A stretch of DNA of 12,610 nt from NCBI GenBank assembly GCA_025769875.1, contig JAGFNK010001230.1:1-12610 (forward strand). The letters are read 5' to 3'. Made by a program: the position numbers and the translations under genes. Below are positions 6,451 through 12,610 of the stretch, one piece after another. The notes below the pieces were generated by a model. The model did no database searches, had not been told where the DNA came from, and saw nothing but the letters and a program-made list of their open reading frames with translations. Source of the stretch: Russula earlei. Its lineage: Eukaryota; Basidiomycota; Agaricomycetes; Russulales; Russulaceae. The stretch's first letter is position 1, and every line of letters starts with the position of its first letter.

Positions 6451-7389
6451 CCAGCCAACGCTCAAGTGTCCACTCCTAACTCCCCCACTTTGGTTAACAC
6501 CTCCTTGCGCCTCCCTTCTCCTCTGCAACCTACCCCACGCACTGCCCTTTGCATCCTCACTGAAGACATCGACCCGGTTGACACATCCTCACCCCTCAGC
6601 ATCTTGTACTCCCCAACGGCTCCCCCATCGTCTCCTACCACTGCCCAGCCTATCCCAGGTGACTTTGTCCCTGTCGGCACTCCCCCTCCAGTGCAGAATG
6701 AGCAACAGCAAGCAGACCGTCCCCCCTTACCTGAAGGCTTCCTCAACCGTCCCCCCTGCACAGTATTTCGCTTCCATCCGCACCAGTACTTCGTCCTCCC
6801 TACCACCAATCATCACCAGGAGCAGTGGCGTCCCCTCCACGACTTGAATCATCAAGACTACCTTGGACACATCCCTACCTCAGACCAGTTAGCTCGTCGC
6901 GCATTCACAGACACCTTCACTACCGCCTTTCGTGCACGCATCGTCCACACTTTTGCGGTAGAACCCTCCAACACTGCCCTTGCCACCCAGTACAATCTCA
7001 CCCCCTTCGGCATCTGCTCCAACGTTGGGATATACGCCCCGGACGCTGACTTTCCCCTTGGACGCATCGCATACATTTTTAACACCTCGTTATTTAGGAA
7101 ACTACTTACCTTGCCTGCTATTTACCACCCTGCTTATGAGGGATCGTTTTGCTTATCTATTGTACACGACTTCTTGGATGGACGTCTCGCTTTCACATAT
7201 GGCTACTTACACTTCGAGGAGAACAGTAACCGCGTGTCCCTACGTCACTATTCGACTTATACAGTCAACACCATCCGCTTTAACCCCCAGCTACTTCGCT
7301 TTTGCTTTACACCTCGTATTCCCCCTAACCCTCTCGAAATAATTGAGAGGTACCAGCTCGAAACCATAGATCTTGTGCATGGTTCTTAA
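6451..7389 (+). CDS. Upstream frame 1 of element 2, unknown, no ATG
   Basis: Open from after a TGA at 6448-6450 to TAA 7387-7389, about 312 codons. There is no ATG anywhere in the frame; the first GTG is at 6466. The first 90 residues are rich in Pro, Ser and Thr, and the rest looks like a folded protein with many aromatic residues (for example FGICSNVGIYAPDADFPLG). No domain is recognised. It precedes gag on the same strand and lies well inside the element. Initiation could use a non-AUG codon or splicing from an LTR exon, neither of which the sequence proves. The overlapping frame 6167-6847 is Ser/Pro-rich from base composition alone. The stop codon sits inside a perfect hairpin, followed by two AATAAA motifs. 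Confidence 0.6.
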   Translation, partial: PANAQVSTPNSPTLVNTSLRLPSPLQPTPRTALCILTEDIDPVDTSSPLSILYSPTAPPSSPTTAQPIPGDFVPVGTPPPVQNEQQQADRPPLPEGFLNRPPCTVFRFHPHQYFVLPTTNHHQEQWRPLHDLNHQDYLGHIPTSDQLARRAFTDTFTTAFRARIVHTFAVEPSNTALATQYNLTPFGICSNVGIYAPDADFPLGRIAYIFNTSLFRKLLTLPAIYHPAYEGSFCLSIVHDFLDGRLAFTYGYLHFEENSNRVSLRHYSTYTVNTIRFNPQLLRFCFTPRIPPNPLEIIERYQLETIDLVHGS

Positions 7390-7402
7390 AAGTAAGAACC
7401 AT
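7379..7402. repeat. Perfect hairpin at the stop codon of upstream frame 1
   Basis: ATGGTTCTTA (7379-7388) and its exact complement TAAGAACCAT (7393-7402) enclose an AAAG loop. The TAA stop of the frame overlaps the arm and loop. This is a 10-bp stem with no mismatch. Confidence 0.85.
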
Positions 7403-7416
7403 CCTTGTAACGCTTC

Positions 7417-7433
7417 AATAAAGATCGAATAAA
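7417..7433 (+). promoter_or_regulatory. Twin AATAAA polyadenylation-type signals
   Basis: AATAAA occurs at 7417-7422 and again at 7428-7433, 28 and 39 nt after the stop of upstream frame 1. A further AATAAA (8371-8376) overlaps the end of upstream frame 2. Confidence 0.4.
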
Positions 7434-8372
7434 CATTTCTTCTTTGCCTTAACTAAAGTGCCTCGAGAATACACCTTAGAAGAAGACGAAGAAGAAGACG
7501 CTATCACCAGACATGTCTTAAGCCGAAATCATTATCAAACTTGGACTTCTGTCGCATTCCCTGTCACCACCTTAACTAACTTACACAACGTACCAGAAAT
7601 TGAACCACCTCACGAGGACTTTCCCCACCTTATTGTTAAAGAGTTCCTTGGAGTCTTGCCTTTTGGACAACTCTTAAGCCACGACGAACACGCACTATAT
7701 CTTGAAACCCTTAGTCGACTTCTACCTCCAGCACGACAACAACTACTATATTGGCACCTTGCTCAAGCGAAGAACATCCAAGGAAAGCCAGTTGACTACC
7801 AATCCTTACGCACCAGTGAATTAAACCTTTGGACCAGGGTCATTCAACCACGCCACCACATCATTGTCCACTCTTTAAGGACAGGGTATCGCCTGTTTTA
7901 TCTGGCTTGGACATACATCAGCTACTACCGTCTCACTGTCCAGTTCTACCACCTACGCCTCAACAGAATACAAGGGGAAAATCAATCTTACGTCCAACTT
8001 GCTGTTGTACCAGGAATACACAACACCTTTGATTGGGAGACTAACTCTTGGCTATACAATGCAGAGTACAATCAACCTTGGGCAATTACCAGCCCAGACG
8101 CCTCATATACTGGTCCCCCTACGTACTATTCTGTCCCAGCAATCCTAGAAGCCTCAAGTCTTGCCCCTCGACCCCTCACACCGATTCAGACCACTGTCCC
8201 AACTAGTCAAGAACATTGGTCTGCCAGCACAGAAAATACTGAGTCAAATCCGTGGACAGCAAGGTGTAACTGCAAAACAGAGTATTGCACATGCAGTTTT
8301 CGACCAGATACACCTCCTACTCCTGACGGAATTACCTTGTGGACGCCAGGCAATTACCACCTTCCCATTTAA
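7422..8372 (+). CDS. Upstream frame 2 of element 2, unknown, no ATG
   Basis: Open from 7422 to TAA 8370-8372, with the first GTG at 7458 giving 304 residues. The frame has no ATG. It starts with an acidic stretch (LEEDEEEDA). A Leu/His/Arg/Tyr-rich, probably helical middle follows at residues about 60-170. Near the C terminus, residues 270-279 hold Cys-x-Cys-x4-Cys-x-Cys, which could bind a metal. No family is recognised. A further open stretch in another frame (8375-8475, around WLLDTGDVHHPNDLP) bridges to upstream frame 3, so frames 2 and 3 may once have been one protein later broken by frameshifts. Confidence 0.6.
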   Translation, partial: RSNKHFFFALTKVPREYTLEEDEEEDAITRHVLSRNHYQTWTSVAFPVTTLTNLHNVPEIEPPHEDFPHLIVKEFLGVLPFGQLLSHDEHALYLETLSRLLPPARQQLLYWHLAQAKNIQGKPVDYQSLRTSELNLWTRVIQPRHHIIVHSLRTGYRLFYLAWTYISYYRLTVQFYHLRLNRIQGENQSYVQLAVVPGIHNTFDWETNSWLYNAEYNQPWAITSPDASYTGPPTYYSVPAILEASSLAPRPLTPIQTTVPTSQEHWSASTENTESNPWTARCNCKTEYCTCSFRPDTPPTPDGITLWTPGNYHLPI

Positions 8373-8412
8373 TAAATTGGCTCCTCGACACAGGAGATGT
8401 GCATCATCCTAA

Positions 8413-8958
8413 CGACCTCCCGAGAGAGAAACAGTTCCCAATGCAAGAGGTTTTCTTGTTGAAAGACCATTACCTCCTACCCCTCCTGACACCTACTTAC
8501 CCTTGTTTACCAATCGTATTCCTACCCCTGTTGTACCTACCCAACCCTTTGCATCACCCCTTGTTGAATCCCCTGATAGTGCCGATATTAGGAGTACTGA
8601 TTTACACTGCTACCTACCAGAACAATCCTTCTTAGCATTAAACCTACCTACATGTTCAAGGAGAGAATTAATCGAATTCAAGAATTATTGTACCCAAGCT
8701 TGGCATCAACGACTAACACACTTTATAGTTTACAAGCACCCCACCAAGGAAATAAGTGACTTTGCCATCTCTCCAGCAGAATTTGAAGGATATCTGTGGA
8801 AAACCCGAGTAGTTCTAACACAAAGCAGCATTACTGAAGAATACTCCCGAATCCAATTAAGAAAACATCAAGGAAGACCCGATACCATTCGACTAAAGCC
8901 AGTCTACACCATTGCATATCCTTGGAACAATGGCCATTGGACTATAACAGTCGTCTAG
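8413..8958 (+). CDS. Upstream frame 3 of element 2, unknown, no ATG
   Basis: Open from after TAA 8410-8412 to TAG 8956-8958, about 181 codons, again with no ATG in frame; a TTG at 8503 is the first alternative start of note. The beginning is Pro/Thr-rich, then a likely folded part with CSRRELIEFKNYC and a C terminus ending GHWTITVV. Its stop is four bases before the ATG of gag, which would allow termination-reinitiation if it is translated. No domain recognised. Whether it is a separate protein or the tail of upstream frame 2 is open. Confidence 0.55.
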   Translation, partial: RPPERETVPNARGFLVERPLPPTPPDTYLPLFTNRIPTPVVPTQPFASPLVESPDSADIRSTDLHCYLPEQSFLALNLPTCSRRELIEFKNYCTQAWHQRLTHFIVYKHPTKEISDFAISPAEFEGYLWKTRVVLTQSSITEEYSRIQLRKHQGRPDTIRLKPVYTIAYPWNNGHWTITVV

Positions 8959-8962
8959 ATCT

Positions 8963-10072
8963 ATGAGCACTAGGAGAGACATCACTGACGAAGAAGAAAA
9001 CCTAATCCCACTCCTATTTGAAAACCTCAGTTACGATACCCAAGATCACTGTTACCGAGGAAGATTTGCAGGCACACCTATTATCAACCACGGAAATCTT
9101 TCTGACACTTGGTTATACAAAGACGATAACGACGAAGTTACCACCGAACAACTTAAAGCAGCAGCCCCAGGAGCAGAAAATGTTCAAGACTTCAATCCCT
9201 ATAACTACACAGGCCTCTTCCTAGACAAACCAGTCAAGTGGAGCTGTTCTAGAAAACATTGGGTTTACTATAACAATCGAGAAGTTGATTTCACAGCCAA
9301 AACACCTCAAGAAGTTACCGCTATCCTAGGAACTGCTCAGAGCACTCAAAGTGCCACTCCAGGACCTTCTACTCGGCGTAATACCCAACAACCTACTCCT
9401 CATACAACTAGCAACGTACCACAAGCAGTCCCTCGAACGCTCACTCCAACTAGAATCCAATTACAAGGTTCAGCCCCACCTATTGTTACAGCTGCAACAA
9501 CTCAGAATCCCACCATGTCAAGCAATCCACGCCTTGTCGGAACAGCACCAGAACCCTTTGACGGAAAGGCTGATAATGCAGAAGCCTTTTGGGCAGCTCT
9601 GGCCAATTATTACTACATCAATGGCGACTCCTTTACAGATGAAAGCAAGAAAGTTGCCGCTGCACTAACCCACTTTAAAGTAGGAACACCCGCCGGAGCG
9701 TGGGCTAGAGAACAAACCACCAAGGCTATGGCTCGTACCGTAGCAGACTATGGGTCATGGGACGACTTCAAGAAAGCCTTTGCCGATCATTTTATTCCTG
9801 CAGAAGCAGAATTGGCCTCCGCTAATACCATGCACACCTATTATCAAGGAAAACTACCATTTAATGAATGGTATCAGAAATGGTCGCACCACACGTCACA
9901 AGCTACCACCGATGAAAGAACAAAGATGTACGCATTTAGGAAGAACATTAACCCAGCCTTACATCAGAAAATATTGGGAATCACACCGACACCAACTACA
10001 CTTGCAGCCCTTGTCAAAGCAGCAAGAGAATTTGACAACCTTTTCCACCTATACAACTCCACTGCTTTTTGA
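8963..10072 (+). CDS. gag: Gag capsid protein of element 2
   Basis: ATG at 8963, 369 codons to TGA 10070-10072. Residues 1-120 form an acidic, aromatic N-terminal part; 121-190 is a Ser/Thr/Pro linker; 197-345 is a typical retrotransposon gag (capsid) domain: PFDGKADNAEAFW, then AALTHFKVGTPAGAWA, SWDDFKKAFADHFIP, and Q-G-K-L-P-F-N-E-W-Y-Q-K-W. It would build the virus-like particle in the cytoplasm. This is the first frame in the element with a real ATG and ordinary methionine content (5 Met). The frame continues after the TGA into the zinc knuckle without a shift, so the TGA is probably a mutated arginine CGA rather than the natural end. Confidence 0.88.
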   Translation: MSTRRDITDEEENLIPLLFENLSYDTQDHCYRGRFAGTPIINHGNLSDTWLYKDDNDEVTTEQLKAAAPGAENVQDFNPYNYTGLFLDKPVKWSCSRKHWVYYNNREVDFTAKTPQEVTAILGTAQSTQSATPGPSTRRNTQQPTPHTTSNVPQAVPRTLTPTRIQLQGSAPPIVTAATTQNPTMSSNPRLVGTAPEPFDGKADNAEAFWAALANYYYINGDSFTDESKKVAAALTHFKVGTPAGAWAREQTTKAMARTVADYGSWDDFKKAFADHFIPAEAELASANTMHTYYQGKLPFNEWYQKWSHHTSQATTDERTKMYAFRKNINPALHQKILGITPTPTTLAALVKAAREFDNLFHLYNSTAF

Positions 10073-10471
10073 GGAGGACGCTCTGTGCATGCCCAAGGAT
10101 TAAACACTCAAGGATCAGATAATCCATTGGAAATTAACTTGTACCAAGGAGAGCCCAATGAACGACCCTGGGAATCCAGAAGTGAAAGGAAACCCCTCAC
10201 AGATGCAGAGAAAGAATTTCAACGCAAGAACAATCTCTGTTATTATTGTGGAAAGAAGAATCATATGGCAAATCAATGTAGAGCAAAGAAAGCAGCTCAA
10301 GGATGTCAACGACAAGGATCTCGCCCCCAAACAGTCAGAGCTACAACCATCCAAGATGAAAACATCAAACCTGCGCAAGAAGAACTCATTCCTGTTGCTT
10401 CACTAACGACTTGGAGAGAAACACTTGCAGACTCGATCCTCCGCCCAAGATCTGCTCCTATGGATTTTTAA
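10073..10471 (+). pseudogene. gag: Gag C-terminal part with CCHC zinc knuckle
   Basis: Same frame as the capsid part, cut off from it by the TGA at 10070-10072. The first ATG is at 10088, but the natural start is the capsid ATG. It contains a basic region and the nucleocapsid knuckle C-Y-Y-C-G-K-K-N-H-M-A-N-Q-C (CX2CX4HX4C, 10238-10279), which binds element RNA. A Lys/Arg/Gln-rich tail follows. The frame ends at TAA 10469-10471 directly on a run of five T, at which point the protease frame (minus one) takes over. Confidence 0.85.
10465..10471 (+). promoter_or_regulatory. Candidate gag-pol minus-one frameshift site
   Basis: T5 followed by AA. The gag frame reads GAT TTT TAA and the protease frame reads TTT TTA ATT. 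Slippage of the TTT codon by one base on the T run would bypass the stop and enter the protease frame. A one-base indel in a T run would look the same. It is not a canonical X-XXY-YYZ heptamer in the gag frame. Confidence 0.35.
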
Positions 10472-11170
10472 TTGGACCCCCTTCTGCACCGAGGAGGGAC
10501 GCGGTCCAAATCAGTATGATACAAAGAGAAATCAATTACCCCAAAGTTTTTACCAAGAATATTCGCTCCCCTTCCATTGCCTTGAAAGTTACCTTAGTAG
10601 GGAAGACAAGTGGCAAAGAAATCGGTGCAAGAGCCCTGCTTGACAGTGGAGCAGAAGGAATGAAATGATAATCCATGAACGATTTGCACAAAGACACCAC
10701 CTGCACCTTCGAACAATGACCAAACCCTTGCCAGCACAAAATGTAGATGGAACACAAAATGCCAATGGACTAATACATTTTAGCACCATCCAAAGACTTT
10801 GCATTCAAGCGCACACAGGTGCCACTCATGACAAACAAGCAGAATTCCTTGTCACTAACATTGGAGATCACGACATTATCTTAGGAACAGATTGGCTATG
10901 ACACCACAACCCAGATATTGATTGGGCAAATGATACAATCACACTGAGGAACTGCCCCCGAACTTGCCTTACCACACACCCAAGCATAACCATTGCATCT
11001 GCATCTGGAACGCGGAATTACCAAATACAAGCGCTTACTTTCCCTGAAGAAGAAGAACCTGAGTTTACGGACATTGCTGCACTAATCTTCCCAGATACTG
11101 AAGGACCATTGAACCCATGTGTTGACGAACAAATCCATGATGCGTTTAGCCCAATAACAATCAGCATAAG
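10468..11170 (+). pseudogene. pol: Pol N-terminal region with retropepsin-like protease, broken
   Basis: In the frame minus one to gag, the stretch SIALKVTLVGKTSGKEIGAR leads to the aspartic protease active site Leu-Leu-Asp-Ser-Gly-Ala (Asp-Ser-Gly codons at 10642-10650). A frameshift near 10658-10668 moves coding to another frame (HERFAQRHHL). This continues to the conserved C-terminal strand ILGTDWL, where a TGA (10899-10901) stands before HHNPDIDW; homologues usually have arginine or lysine there, so CGA to TGA is likely. The frame then runs on through an acidic spacer to 11170, where the LTR of element 3 begins. Reverse transcriptase and integrase are not in the window. Confidence 0.85.
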
Positions 11171-11499
11171 TGTTACACCATTTTCCTTTTACGTTTACTT
11201 CCTACCTTTTGCTATGGACTGCTTGCTTGCGTACGTCCCTTTACTTACTGGTCTTGTGATTTCTTACGTCTTGTGATCCTTTCTGTGTTATCATGTGATC
11301 CATACACGTCCAGGTAACACTGGATTGCTGTTACTTTCCCTTTGTTTGGTTCTCTTTCCATTTATGTTCACTTCTTAGTTTCGACTGTGCAATGCTGCGC
11401 ACCTACTGTGCAGCACAGTTACTTGGTTCTGACTCATTCGTGGCCTCATTCCTATGACTCCTACTTATTATGACTCCTACTATACTAGTAGCACAGTCA

Positions 11500-11521
11500 A
11501 AGCGCAGCTATTGCTGCGCTT
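11500..11521. repeat. Perfect 9-bp inverted repeat next to the TATA box
   Basis: AAGCGCAGC (11500-11508) and GCTGCGCTT (11513-11521) with a TATT loop. It ends seven bases before the TATA box. A GCTGCGCAC / GTGCAGC pair about 110 bp upstream resembles it. Confidence 0.85.
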
Positions 11522-11527
11522 CTCCTG

Positions 11528-11537
11528 TATATATAAG
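11528..11537 (+). promoter_or_regulatory. TATA box of element 3
   Basis: TATATATAAG in U3 of the LTR, 34 nt upstream of the predicted self-primer segment. Confidence 0.75.
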
Positions 11538-11561
11538 CTCAGTACTTTGTGACCAAAGCCC

Positions 11562-11573
11562 TAAGCTTGGTCT
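11562..11573 (+). promoter_or_regulatory. Predicted mRNA 5' end and self-primer of element 3
   Basis: TAAGCTTGGTCT starts 34 nt after the first base of the TATA box and is the exact reverse complement of 12054-12065, just inside the LTR end. Confidence 0.75.
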
Positions 11574-12053
11574 CTTGTAGAATCCAACCTACTCTTGTCC
11601 AACATATTCGCCTGCAACCCACTTCACTCTCACAAACTTAACTCACAACCACCTCTCCATTTCATCAACTCTTAACACACCATCCACCATCTACTCTTCG
11701 CCTTTCCCTTCCTTCCCTAAGAGTCTCTCTTCACTCTTCTGAGAAGAGCTCTCCTCCCTTAAGACCTACCTTCCTCTACTCTCTCTGCGTTGTTCAAGGT
11801 CCCAACGGACTTGAACGCATATAGCTAGTGGAACCAGCCCTAGTCTATCCCATTACAAACTTACCCTAGCTTCTCAACAGACCGAGTCGTACTAGGAAGG
11901 GTCTATTGGCCATAACCTGTTTAGCATAAAACACTTCGACCGCTGCAGGGATCCTTACTCACTATACACGAGAACCAGCCCGTTTCTTGAACACATCTCT
12001 ATCATCGACTTGCTTTCTGCTTGTGAACTGACACGGCTAGTTACCGTGACATC

Positions 12054-12065
12054 AGACCAAGCTTA
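12054..12065 (+). promoter_or_regulatory. Primer-binding site of element 3 (self-priming type)
   Basis: AGACCAAGCTTA begins two bases (TC) after the LTR end. It pairs over 12 nt with 11562-11573. It does not begin with TGG, so priming by a tRNA CCA end is unlikely. Confidence 0.75.
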
Positions 12066-12075
12066 ACGTTCCACC

Positions 12076-12610
12076 ATGGCTTCTACCTCGAATACTCTTG
12101 TCATCCCTGAACCTTCTATCGAACCCGCTTCCTCATCTAACCCTCTTCAACACCGAACCGTCACTCGACGCAACCAAGAAAACCTACCTAGTCATATCAC
12201 TGGTAACGCCTTTGGCATCCCGACGAACCCGAAGTAGGATACTACCTCCGCATCGAAAACCTTTATCACCCTATCGAATTTATCAACGGACGTTGGTATA
12301 AACTTGATAGACGAGAAGTCGGACTCAACCTTGAATACGCCACTCACGAAGGCCTTGTTCTCAATAACGAAGAACACGGTTTAGGAACTTGGGATCAATC
12401 AGACCCCCAGTACCAACTTTTCCAATACCAAACCTTCACCTTCTCTTGGAAGACATCGTTTATCTTCAGCAGAAGAATCCGAACGACCTTCCTCTCGACC
12501 TCGAACCAGACAACCTTCACCAAGGTTATCTCCTATACATCTAGCTGTAGAAGCCGCGCCAGCACCCGAACCACTTCCTGTACCACAAAGGATCTTTGGT
12601 ATCGCTCGCG
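12076..12610 (+). pseudogene. gag: Gag-like frame of element 3, frameshifted, partial
   Basis: ATG at 12076 in a strong context (CCACCATGG). It is the first ATG after the predicted transcript start. The first frame runs 53 codons to TAG 12235-12237. Before that stop, coding moves to another frame between about 12207 and 12230 (PEVGYYLRIEN onward) and carries on through GRWYKLDRREVG to about 12410. It then returns to the first frame (SNTKPSPSLGRHRLSS, then a Ser/Pro/Arg-rich linker and HLAVEAAP) to the window end. Two compensating indels explain this; sequencing errors or short introns are less likely alternatives. The WYKLDRREV block sits where gag of element 2 has WVYYNNREV, so this is probably the gag N-terminal domain. 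The capsid domain would lie beyond the window. Confidence 0.7.

Larger units (their letters stand above)
5586..11170 (+). mobile_element. Ty3/gypsy element 2 (5' part, interrupted)
   Basis: The element starts with a 5' LTR (5586-6419), followed by a TC gap, a self-priming type primer-binding site, three methionine-free long frames, gag with zinc knuckle, and a protease region. At 11170 the pol frame is interrupted by the LTR of element 3. Its reverse transcriptase, RNase H, integrase and 3' LTR would lie beyond the window, if they survive. It inserted into the SWIM gene remnant at 5585; the base pairs before it are GCATT, and the matching duplication would be downstream. The copy is damaged by two in-frame TGA codons (10070, 10899) and a frameshift near 10660. 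Confidence 0.9.
11171..12051 (+). repeat. 5' LTR of element 3
   Basis: About 881 bp, TGTTACACC to CCGTGACA. The left end is set by the loss of pol coding sequence and the right end by the TC gap and primer-binding site, in the same arrangement as element 2. It holds a TATATATAAG box at 11528, a perfect inverted repeat just upstream of it, and a C/T-rich leader without any ATG. Only one LTR is in the window, so the ends are inferred. Confidence 0.8.
11171..12610 (+). mobile_element. Ty3/gypsy element 3 (5' part), nested in element 2
   Basis: The LTR begins TGTTACACC exactly where the pol frame of element 2 breaks off. The LTR ends TGACA at 12051, followed by a TC gap, a self-priming type primer-binding site and a gag-like frame from 12076. 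The element runs off the window. The five bases before it are ATAAG; the expected duplication would lie after its 3' LTR. Unlike element 2 it has no long frames between the LTR and gag. Confidence 0.85.

Noticed and set aside
6167..6847. 226-codon open frame overlapping the LTR end and upstream frame 1
   Set aside because: It starts with GTG, spans the LTR border, and is almost only Ser, Pro, Thr and Leu because the strand is C/T-rich. The overlapping frame has far more protein-like content.
10070..10072. TGA read as tryptophan (mitochondrial-type code) or programmed TGA readthrough in gag
   Set aside because: TGG is used throughout for tryptophan. Several TGA positions call for arginine by family comparison, and the same kind of TGA occurs in unrelated remnants. 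The downstream context (GGA) is not the strong CTA readthrough context. Mutation is the simpler explanation.

Overview
The window looks like repeat-rich fungal DNA, probably from an agaricomycete basidiomycete. The reasons are a Ty1/copia reverse transcriptase fragment of the basidiomycete type, a SWIM zinc-finger protein of a kind common in those genomes, Ty3/gypsy LTR elements, and one candidate 74-nt intron. No intact cellular gene is visible. The assignment rests on protein patterns read by eye. Many long open frames here start with GTG or TTG rather than ATG, which matters in a eukaryote.

Layout. 1-883 is an unassigned flank with a weak exon candidate. 884-1703 is a solo LTR (LTR-A, minus strand, 5-bp target duplication GTCAT). 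1704-2233 is a broken minus-strand coiled-coil frame that LTR-A interrupts. About 2374-2920 and 3883-4000 are two halves of one decayed copia reverse transcriptase gene, split by solo LTR-B (2921-3882, minus, duplication CCACA). 4135-5585 is a decayed SWIM zinc-finger gene, split by solo LTR-C (4270-4902, plus, duplication CCCAT) and cut at 5585 by a larger Ty3/gypsy element.

That larger element (element 2) has its 5' LTR at 5586-6419, the same family as LTR-A but inverted. Three consecutive long open frames follow (6451-7389, 7422-8372, 8413-8958) that contain no ATG in frame, then gag (8963-10471, one in-frame TGA) and a protease region (to 11170). There another gypsy element (element 3) has inserted: LTR 11171-12051, then a frameshifted gag start at 12076 that runs off the window. 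No reverse transcriptase or integrase of either gypsy element lies in the window.

Most notable: both gypsy elements have, two bases after the 5' LTR, a sequence perfectly complementary to the LTR segment 32-34 nt downstream of its TATA box. This is the arrangement expected for Tf1-type self-primed reverse transcription, where the 5' end of the mRNA folds back to act as primer. The two elements use different sequences (10 and 12 nt) but keep the pairing, the spacing and the two-base TC gap. The second notable point is the 2.5 kb of methionine-free open frames ahead of gag in element 2, reminiscent in layout of the extra upstream frame of plant Ogre elements.
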